The notes under the pieces: model-generated
Told to the model about the DNA's origin: nothing
Database searches by the model: none
The model's input: the letters and a program-made list of their open reading frames with translations, nothing else
Shown: positions 1 through 5,225 of the stretch, piece by piece
Layout: each line of letters begins with the position of its first letter
Position numbering within the stretch: the stretch's first letter is position 1
Program-made: the position numbers and the translations under genes
Assembly: GCA_022600235.1 (NCBI GenBank)
Contig: JAHZKS010000067.1
Coordinates: forward strand, 1 to 5,225
Length of the DNA: 5,225 bases
Origin: Alphaproteobacteria bacterium
GTDB lineage: Bacteria > Pseudomonadota > Alphaproteobacteria > Rickettsiales > JABSSG01
Direction: 5' to 3'

Positions 1-900
1 TCTCCTTTTAAAACAAAGCTTCTTGAAGATTATCTAGATTCAATAAAATATCACTTTAAACACATCCAAACTAATTATGGATCTGGTCACAATTTCTTAG
101 ATAATTTTTATTCTGCATTTGAAAGTAGCTTTTTGTATAAATACGTATTGATCTTTTTTATGTTAATGTTTTGCATTAAAATTATTATAGATATAAAAAG
201 TAATAAACAGAATAGATTTGATTATCTATATATGTTTATTTTTCTTATAGCGTCTTCTATTTATTTTTCTTTCTTTATTAGAATAGGATCTTCATATATT
301 ACTAATTACTTTTTTAGCTTTTCCTTTCTACTTTTATTTTCCATAACTACATTAAACAAAACAAGAAACTCTATAAAGTATACTATACTTGTATCCTTAG
401 TTTCTATAAATACCTTAATGGCTTTTGATCAAATCAAAGATGGTTACATGGAGCACTATAACAAATATCAGTCCGAAGACATGGAAAGAGTATTTAACTC
501 ACAAAAAGAATTGCAAAAATTGGTAGGATCTCCAGATCAAACTCTAACACTTCTCATTGACTATAGAGCTCCTGTAATTTATTCAAATTTCAGGAAGAAC
601 ATTAACATGATCTCGATATTCGACAACATTAGTGTAGTTGAAACATGGACACAAGACGAGTTTGATTACATTTTACTACATAAAGATAGCTTAATGCTAA
701 TTGACGAGAAGGATTTTCAACGAATTTCTATTAATGCAGATACATCTTTGAAAAGCACATGGAATAATAGTAGGAAAATAACTCAATCTTTGTTAAAAAC
801 AGGAAAATTTAGAAACTCCCAATATAGTATTATATATAATAAAAATAAATTGATCTTTTTCAAAAGAGACAATTCTTTATCAAACTTGAAAGGCAATTAA
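1..900 (+). CDS. Multi-pass membrane protein, C-terminal part; possibly a GT-C type glycosyltransferase (5' end outside window)
   Basis: The frame is open from base 1 to the TAA at 898-900, giving 299 visible residues, so the start lies left of the window. The TTG at 133 is an internal Leu codon, not a convincing start. Visible residues 1-44 look like an extracytoplasmic loop. Four hydrophobic segments follow at about 47-65, 76-93, 99-118 and 127-142, then a soluble tail of about 155 residues. The loop, with a Gly-His (GSGHNFL) about ten residues after a YLDSIKYHF stretch, followed by paired helices, recalls the last part of PMT/ArnT-like GT-C glycosyltransferases, which use lipid-linked sugars at the membrane. 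This is pattern resemblance only; the catalytic N-terminal loop is not in the window. The gene looks even more AT-rich than its neighbours and converges on the minus-strand operon, sharing stop-codon bases with it. It could equally be an unrelated polytopic envelope protein. Confidence 0.8.
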   Translation, partial: SPFKTKLLEDYLDSIKYHFKHIQTNYGSGHNFLDNFYSAFESSFLYKYVLIFFMLMFCIKIIIDIKSNKQNRFDYLYMFIFLIASSIYFSFFIRIGSSYITNYFFSFSFLLLFSITTLNKTRNSIKYTILVSLVSINTLMAFDQIKDGYMEHYNKYQSEDMERVFNSQKELQKLVGSPDQTLTLLIDYRAPVIYSNFRKNINMISIFDNISVVETWTQDEFDYILLHKDSLMLIDEKDFQRISINADTSLKSTWNNSRKITQSLLKTGKFRNSQYSIIYNKNKLIFFKRDNSLSNLKGN

Positions 901-1217
901 CTACCCATTGGGCGTAATACTACTTTGATATCTTCTACTACATTTTTACCGCAAAAGAAGTTGATTTTACCTATTATAGATGTTTTCATATAGTGTAATT
1001 CTGTACCGAAAGAATTATTGGACACACCTATAGAAAGGGTTTTCTTTTGAGTTTTAAAATCTACACTAATTTTGATAGGATTTGTAAAAGAAGCAAAGTT
1101 TTTCCCTACTATTTCTTCCCAATTAAAGACTAATCTTGCAACATCGTAGTTATCTCCTTTTAATAAACCAGATAAAGTTTTGTTTATTATAGATGGCATT
1201 GATTTAAAATCGCTCAA
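897..1217 (-). CDS. DUF721 / DciA-like small protein
   Basis: This small protein has 106 residues from the preferred start. The DUF721 signature is visible: a Trp-Glu-Glu-Ile-Val-Gly core at 33-38, then Ala42, Thr45 and Pro47 (the family pattern W..IVG...A..T.P), and a beta-rich second half where SNNSFGTEL matches the usual 'ss.wa.eL' segment, ending in a G-x-x-V-V-x-x-I-K-V-V-L strand. DciA, the characterised member of this family, loads the replicative helicase DnaB in bacteria lacking DnaC/DnaI, but many short alphaproteobacterial DUF721 proteins are uncharacterised, so the role is inferred. I chose the TTG at 1217-1215 because a perfect AGGAGG lies six bases upstream. The longer frame from the TTG at 1232 would bury that site inside its own coding sequence. 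An ATG at 1199 is possible but lacks a good ribosome binding site. The gene starts one base after the rppH stop, implying translational coupling, and its own stop overlaps the stop of the convergent gene. Confidence 0.82.
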   Translation of the reverse strand: MSDFKSMPSIINKTLSGLLKGDNYDVARLVFNWEEIVGKNFASFTNPIKISVDFKTQKKTLSIGVSNNSFGTELHYMKTSIIGKINFFCGKNVVEDIKVVLRPMGS

Positions 1218-1218
1218 T

Positions 1219-1716
1219 TTAAACCTCCTCAACCTGAGAACTAAATTCTTTTACTATTGCATTGTATAAATTTTTCTTAAAAGATATTACCAACTCTGGC
1301 AATAATTGCATATCAACCCATTTCCATTCTCCAAACTCAGGATGCGCTGTAGAGATATTTATTTCTTTCTCATCACCTGTAAACTTAAACAGAATCCATT
1401 TTTGTTTCTGCCCCCTATATTTACCATCCCATAATTTTCCTACCAAAAAATCTGGGACATCATAGTAAAACCAATTTTTGCTTTCTGATAATAATTCCAC
1501 ACTAGAAATACTAGTTTCTTCTAGTAACTCTCTAAATGCAGCCTCTGTAACTGTTTCATCGCCATCAATCCCTCCTTGCGGCATCTGCCATATATCTCCC
1601 TTGCTATCTAATCTTTTACCAACGAGCACACGATTATCCTTATTCAGGACCATCATTCCCACACCTCTTCTATATGGTAGCTTTATTCTGCTTGTTGATT
1701 CTTCTCTAACCATCAT
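1219..1716 (-). CDS. rppH: RNA pyrophosphohydrolase (Nudix hydrolase)
   Basis: This 165-residue protein matches the usual RppH/NudH length and layout. By family knowledge it removes pyrophosphate from the 5' triphosphate end of mRNA, which exposes transcripts to RNase E-type decay; it acts in the cytoplasm with divalent metal. The N-terminal LPYRRGVGMM (13-22), WQMPQGGI (43-50) and the Nudix box at 48-70 are clear. The box has the order G, five residues, E54, seven residues, R62-E63, then E66-E67; E63, E66 and E67 are the expected metal ligands. The late RGQKQKW stretch and PEFGEWKWV are also typical of RppH. The conserved Gly near the end of the Nudix box is Ser69 here. Two adjacent ATG codons (1716 and 1713) can start it. 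A minus-strand AGGGG at 1724-1720 is three bases from the first and six from the second, so the second may be the real start (164 residues). It overlaps the upstream yibQ-like gene by 11 bases, or 8 from the second ATG. Confidence 0.95.
   Translation of the reverse strand: MMVREESTSRIKLPYRRGVGMMVLNKDNRVLVGKRLDSKGDIWQMPQGGIDGDETVTEAAFRELLEETSISSVELLSESKNWFYYDVPDFLVGKLWDGKYRGQKQKWILFKFTGDEKEINISTAHPEFGEWKWVDMQLLPELVISFKKNLYNAIVKEFSSQVEEV
1224..1229 (-). promoter_or_regulatory. Shine-Dalgarno AGGAGG of the DUF721 gene
   Basis: The minus strand reads AGGAGG-TTTAAA-TTG, a perfect Shine-Dalgarno with a six-base spacer. It lies in the last codons of rppH (Glu-Glu-Val-stop). It decides the start of the DUF721 gene in favour of the TTG at 1217 and suggests that ribosomes finishing rppH reinitiate here. 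Confidence 0.8.
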
Positions 1717-2554
1717 TCGCCCCTATACGAAAAATCGACTTTGCTGATACAATCTCTACATTTTTAGCTTTTAAGCTTTTATTCCAATTATCCACTATAT
1801 CAAATCTATCATTATTTATCTTTAGTATACCTACTGCCTCTCCTTTTTCTATAGCTAATTCTTCAAGCCTCTTAAGACCCTTCTCTACATCAGAGTCATT
1901 TACCTCTATATCAAATGCTTTTACCTTAAAACTAGAACCTTCTTCTAATTCAAGAGTAGAGGTCTTATCTTTTATACCATAAAAAAATGCTGATTCTAAG
2001 TCATATATTTTTTTTACAGTTGCCTCTAAGGCATTATCCTGCTCTAAAAAGTCATCATTCCCTAAATTATAGAATCCTATATTACCTTGTGTCATATTAT
2101 ATATATTCTCTATTCTATTAGATATTTCTATTGTGTCAGAGCCAGAATATATATCAAATTTATTCTTAATATTCTTTTTAGTTGAAAGAGGAATATTAAC
2201 TAAAAAATTTCTCTCTCCTTCCATAAGAACAGCTATGTTTTTATGTATTGATTTATTATATGGAGATATTCCAAATGTTGCTTCTCTAGGAACTTGGTTA
2301 ATTATTTTATCGATTTGCAACTCACCTTTTGAATCATCAATCACTAAATAAATAGACTTTTTTTGTTTGTTTATTTGGTCTTCATCTCTAATGTCAGCCA
2401 TTAAATATGTTACCTTCTGACCGTTAAACTCTTTTATTCTAATCTTATCACTTTCTGAAGAGATACCTACTAGTATAATGCCTACCCATAAGCATATCAA
2501 AGCTAATGAGGCAAAGCCTATTGATAAAGATAATTTCTTTTTTCTAATTCTCAC
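1706..2554 (-). CDS. YibQ-like divergent polysaccharide deacetylase family protein, probably inactive
   Basis: The protein has 282 residues. A basic N-terminus (RIRKKK) precedes one hydrophobic helix at about 12-32, so it is probably anchored in the inner membrane with its domain in the periplasm. The domain at about 66-275 follows the divergent polysaccharide deacetylase (DUF610/YibQ) pattern: a strand ending in IDD (72-74), ISPYN (96-100), LVNIPL (118-123), IGFYNLGN (159-166), a FFYGIKDKT segment (190-198) and a late LKRLEELAIEKGEAVGI helix-strand unit. The link is also supported by position, since yibQ genes commonly sit between an S41 protease or envC and rppH. The family is thought to act on envelope glycans, but its substrate is not firmly known. 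The His residues normally found in the 'H-L/M-P', 'NNHMGS' and 'GHPHP' positions are absent, and the only His is 104, so catalysis is doubtful. The start is a GTG that overlaps the end of ctpA by 11 bases, with only a weak purine-rich site upstream. Confidence 0.78.
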   Translation of the reverse strand: MRIRKKKLSLSIGFASLALICLWVGIILVGISSESDKIRIKEFNGQKVTYLMADIRDEDQINKQKKSIYLVIDDSKGELQIDKIINQVPREATFGISPYNKSIHKNIAVLMEGERNFLVNIPLSTKKNIKNKFDIYSGSDTIEISNRIENIYNMTQGNIGFYNLGNDDFLEQDNALEATVKKIYDLESAFFYGIKDKTSTLELEEGSSFKVKAFDIEVNDSDVEKGLKRLEELAIEKGEAVGILKINNDRFDIVDNWNKSLKAKNVEIVSAKSIFRIGANDG

Positions 2555-3887
2555 CTTTCTTACCTATAGCCAAATTATATATGCTTATCCCTTTTACCAG
2601 ATCCACCGCTCTAATTATCATGTAATCATCTTTACATTTTTTACATGTCTTTTCTTCTTCTTGCTTCATTCTTCTTTTTATTTTTTCTAACACGTAAGCA
2701 CTTTTACTTTGATTTATATCCTTCACCCCCTCTAAGTGTCCTTCAATATTTTCTTCTCTGAAAGCATTACCTTCTTTGTACTTCTTCACCTCTATATCCT
2801 CTATCACTATATCAGGGACTATTCCTTCTGCCTGTATAGACCTACCTGTTGGGGTATAGTACAAAGAAGTAGTTATGCTAATTGCACTTCCTCCTTCCAA
2901 TGGGATCATATCCTGAACTGAGCCTTTTCCAAAAGATCTAGTACCTAGAACAACTGCTTTTTTATGATCTTGCAAAGCCCCCACCACTATCTCAGCTGCC
3001 GAAGCTGTTCCATTATTTATAAGAACAACCATAGGAATGTTTTTCATATTGAGCACATCATTATCAGAATGATACTCAGATATACTGTTTTCGTCTCTGC
3101 CCCTTGTATAAACTACAGCACCATCTTCTACAAACATTGAAACTAATTTAACAGCCTCCGATATTAGACCTCCTGGGTTATTTCTAAGATCTATTATTAT
3201 TCCATTTGTATTGTCTTGTTTTACAAATTTTTTTAGCTTTCTTTCAACCGATGAATATGTATTCTGATCAAAACTATTTATTCTGATATATAAAATATTT
3301 TTATCAATATAATCAACTATCGTAGAATGAGCAGGAGCACTCTCTCTCCTAAGATTAAACTCTAGAGACGATGAGCCCTCCCTGAAAACTGTCAGTTTTA
3401 CTACAGAGTTTGGCTTACCTGTAATTCTCTGCATAACATCATAAGTTGACATCCCGTAAACAGAAGTATCATCTATTGCCATAATATAATCTCCTGTTTT
3501 TATTCCAGCCTTATCAGCAGCCCCTCCTTCTACAGGATGGGCTATTATAATAGATCCATTTTCAACTGTAACTTCTATACCAACTCCACTTTCAACATCA
3601 GAAGAATATAATTCTCCCTGTTCCAAAGATTTTTTTGTGTAAAATCCTGAGTGAGGGTCTAAAGAAGCTAACATTCCATTAATAGCATTCTCTACCAAAC
3701 TATTCTCATCAACTTCAGCAACATATTCGTTCTTTATTATATTTATAGCTTCTTTTAAAGTGATTACAGAAGACTCTGATACTAAGTTAGATTGTTCAGG
3801 ATTGATTCTCTCTGATTTCGCAATAACATTTCCAATACACAATACTGATAACATTAAAATCACTAATCTGAACATTGTTTTATACAT
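2544..3887 (-). CDS. ctpA: Carboxyl-terminal processing protease, S41 family
   Basis: This 447-residue protein is a full-length CtpA/Prc-type serine protease exported to the periplasm, where the family trims or degrades envelope proteins from the C-terminus, including peptidoglycan enzymes and lipoproteins. A signal peptide is visible at 1-23, with likely cleavage after Val-Ile-Ala. An N-terminal helical region contains the family motif LDPHSGFYT (76-84). A PDZ domain covers about 98-172, with the GVGIEV entry strand and the KAGIKTGDYI loop. The protease core contains IDLRNNPGG (232-240), the nucleophile Ser296 in NNGTASAAEI, and the partner Lys321 in FGKGSVQ, with Gln325 after it. YYTPTGRSIQAEGIVPD (343-359) is also typical. 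The tail is long, charged and carries an unusual CxxC (Cys415, Cys418). The start is an ATG overlapping the end of parE by eight bases; a second ATG five codons in is possible. Placed just upstream of the yibQ-like gene and rppH, as in many alphaproteobacteria. Confidence 0.96.
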   Translation of the reverse strand: MYKTMFRLVILMLSVLCIGNVIAKSERINPEQSNLVSESSVITLKEAINIIKNEYVAEVDENSLVENAINGMLASLDPHSGFYTKKSLEQGELYSSDVESGVGIEVTVENGSIIIAHPVEGGAADKAGIKTGDYIMAIDDTSVYGMSTYDVMQRITGKPNSVVKLTVFREGSSSLEFNLRRESAPAHSTIVDYIDKNILYIRINSFDQNTYSSVERKLKKFVKQDNTNGIIIDLRNNPGGLISEAVKLVSMFVEDGAVVYTRGRDENSISEYHSDNDVLNMKNIPMVVLINNGTASAAEIVVGALQDHKKAVVLGTRSFGKGSVQDMIPLEGGSAISITTSLYYTPTGRSIQAEGIVPDIVIEDIEVKKYKEGNAFREENIEGHLEGVKDINQSKSAYVLEKIKRRMKQEEEKTCKKCKDDYMIIRAVDLVKGISIYNLAIGKKGEN

Positions 3888-5225
3888 CTAAAATATTACC
3901 TAATGATCCCTTCTTCTCTAAAGCCTGTTCCTGAATAAAAAGAAATCTTTCTTCTGGATTCCTTCCCATTAGTTTATCAACTTGCTTTGACAGTTCCAAC
4001 ACATCATTTGTTATCTCAACTTTAATCAAAGATCTAGTATGAGGGTTCATAGCTGTTTCTCGAAGTTGGGATACTGTCATTTCGCCTAACCCTTTAAACC
4101 TACTTATGTCAATTTTCTGACTTTTAGGTAAACTGGACATTATCTTATCCTTTTCTATATCATCTTTAGCATATAAAACACTTGCCCCTTGAGAGATTCT
4201 ATATAAAGGAGGCTTTGCTAAAAACAAATGACCATTTCTTATAAGGTCTGGCATCATTGTTAGAAAATATGCCATAAGCAAAGTTGCGATATGAGATCCA
4301 TCCACATCAGCATCAGTCATAATTATTATCTTTTCATAGCGCAAATCTTCTTCTTTGTACTGGGCCATCACCCCACAACCTAACGCTATTTCTATATTGG
4401 ATATTTCAGCGTTCTGTTTTACTTTATCTGCGCTATTACTTATCACATTTATTACCTTTCCCCGCAAAGGCAGAATCGCTTGAGTATTTCTATTTCTAGC
4501 CTGCTTTGCAGAACCTCCTGCGCCATCACCTTCGACAATAAATAACTCTGTACCCTTAGAGTCTTGAGTCACACAATCAGATAGCTTACCTGGCAATCTA
4601 AGTCTTTGTGTAAGATTCTTTCTAGAAAATGTTTTAGCAGTTTTTCTGCTTAATCTTTCTTCTAAATAAAAATCTATATGATCAAATAAAATTTGTGAAT
4701 TTTCTTTACTCTCATTCAACCAATGATCAAAAAAATCAGCAACCGCTATCTCTATAGGCTTTACTATATTCCTGTTAAGCAATTTATCTTTTGTTTGGCC
4801 TTGAAACTCAGGATCTTTAATAAATACCGAGATAATTATTTTTGCGCCTTTAAGAATGTCATCTATAGTAATTTGACTTGTTTTCTTATATTTAGTCATT
4901 TCACCATAATTTTTTATGGACTTCAATAAAGCAGATTTTAAACCTTGCTCATGCGTTCCTCCTAAAGATGTTCTGATTGTATTACAATATGAAAGAATTT
5001 GTGTGTCTTTTCCATCCCAGCCAATAGCCCAGCTCACTTCGCCACCTGCTAACTTTAGCTTGGATTGACCAATGAAAAAACTATCTATAAGCCTATCTCC
5101 TGCTATCCAGGTTTCTATATAATCAGCTAAGCCCTTAGGAAAGTGAATTACTTCTTTCTGAGGAATATTATGTTTTTCTTCTATCTTAACTTCACATGAC
5201 CAAAGAATCTTTACACCGCTAAACA
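3880..5225 (-). CDS. parE: DNA topoisomerase IV subunit B (5' end outside window)
   Basis: The frame is open to the right edge, leaving 447 visible residues; the ATG at 5037 is internal, since ParE-like sequence (VIHFPKGLADYI at visible 24-35) continues upstream of it. ParE is the ATPase subunit of the ParC2-ParE2 enzyme that decatenates daughter chromosomes. The visible part starts in the GHKL transducer domain, with GGTHEQGLK (88-95) and the ATP-contacting QTKDKL loop (143-148). It continues through the TOPRIM domain with the acidic residue of VEGDGAGGSAKQ (Glu231), PLRGKVINV (252-260) and the metal-binding TDADVDGSH (303-311), and ends with RFKGLGEM (375-382) and a short tail. The absence of a large insertion fits ParE rather than proteobacterial GyrB, and PLRGK plus the Rickettsiales-like sequence agree. 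The TOPRIM signature has Gly234 where EGDSAGGSA normally has Ser. The gene is first of the visible genes in a tight operon and overlaps ctpA by eight bases. Confidence 0.95.
   Translation of the reverse strand, partial: FSGVKILWSCEVKIEEKHNIPQKEVIHFPKGLADYIETWIAGDRLIDSFFIGQSKLKLAGGEVSWAIGWDGKDTQILSYCNTIRTSLGGTHEQGLKSALLKSIKNYGEMTKYKKTSQITIDDILKGAKIIISVFIKDPEFQGQTKDKLLNRNIVKPIEIAVADFFDHWLNESKENSQILFDHIDFYLEERLSRKTAKTFSRKNLTQRLRLPGKLSDCVTQDSKGTELFIVEGDGAGGSAKQARNRNTQAILPLRGKVINVISNSADKVKQNAEISNIEIALGCGVMAQYKEEDLRYEKIIIMTDADVDGSHIATLLMAYFLTMMPDLIRNGHLFLAKPPLYRISQGASVLYAKDDIEKDKIMSSLPKSQKIDISRFKGLGEMTVSQLRETAMNPHTRSLIKVEITNDVLELSKQVDKLMGRNPEERFLFIQEQALEKKGSLGNILDV

Noticed and set aside
133..135. 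TTG as the start of the first gene
   Set aside because: The frame is open upstream to base 1, the upstream residues look like a natural part of the protein, and no ribosome binding site precedes the TTG.
858..891. Inverted repeat TTTCAA (858-863) / TTGAAA (886-891) as a terminator near the convergent stops
   Set aside because: The stem is six AT-rich pairs with a 22-base loop, and no T-run follows on either strand, so it is expected by chance in this composition.
1262..1747. Two plus-strand open frames (1262-1465 and 1478-1747) opposite rppH
   Set aside because: They lie wholly opposite a clear RppH gene with an intact Nudix box, show no recognisable domain and read as low-complexity Ser/Pro/Leu-rich antisense translation.
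2133..2921. Plus-strand open frames opposite the yibQ-like gene and ctpA (2133-2351, 2478-2690, 2736-2921)
   Set aside because: All are antisense to supported genes, and their Phe/Leu/Ile-rich composition is what the complement of Lys/Glu/Asn-rich AT-biased coding sequence gives.
3837..3887. Lipobox around Cys17 of CtpA (lipoprotein signal)
   Set aside because: The residue before Cys is Leu rather than Gly, Ala or Ser, and a good signal peptidase I site (Val-Ile-Ala) lies just after, so an ordinary secreted protein is more likely.
4723..4929. Plus-strand open frame of 68 codons opposite parE
   Set aside because: It is antisense to the conserved ParE transducer-TOPRIM region and has no independent support.
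5035..5037. ATG as the start of parE
   Set aside because: The frame continues without a stop to the right edge and encodes conserved ParE sequence upstream of this Met.

Overview
The window is an AT-rich (about two-thirds A+T by eye), almost fully coding piece of a bacterial chromosome. Gene content and order point to an alphaproteobacterium. The series S41 protease, YibQ-like divergent polysaccharide deacetylase, RNA pyrophosphohydrolase is a recurrent alphaproteobacterial neighbourhood. The strong A+T bias and the Rickettsia-like look of the RppH and ParE proteins suggest Rickettsiales or another host-associated, reduced-genome lineage. That placement is inference, and no rRNA or other decisive marker is present.

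Layout: bases 1-900 (+ strand) hold the 3' part of a multi-pass membrane protein whose start lies left of the window. It resembles the C-terminal part of GT-C type (PMT/ArnT-like) glycosyltransferases, but this is tentative. Everything from 897 to the right edge is one minus-strand gene train, read right to left: parE (topoisomerase IV subunit B, 5' end outside the window), ctpA (periplasmic S41 carboxyl-terminal processing protease), a membrane-anchored YibQ-like protein, rppH (Nudix RNA 5' pyrophosphohydrolase) and a small DUF721/DciA-like protein. The joints are overlaps of 8, 11 and 11 bases and then a one-base gap, so the genes are very probably co-transcribed and translationally coupled. 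The train meets the plus-strand gene head-on, and the two stop codons share the palindrome TTAA.

The cluster mixes chromosome decatenation (ParE), envelope proteolysis (CtpA), an envelope protein of unknown role (YibQ-like), mRNA 5'-end processing (RppH) and possibly helicase loading (DciA-like). No single pathway joins them. The order looks like a compacted ancestral envC-ctpA-yibQ-rppH block with parE where an EnvC-like gene is often found.

I see no RNA genes, insertion sequences, CRISPR arrays, origins or clear terminators, and no obviously new multi-gene system. The points most worth a second look are the YibQ-like protein, which has lost nearly all candidate metal-binding histidines, a misleading start for the DUF721 gene, a Ser-to-Gly change in the ParE TOPRIM signature, a CxxC motif in the CtpA tail, and the overlapping convergent stops.
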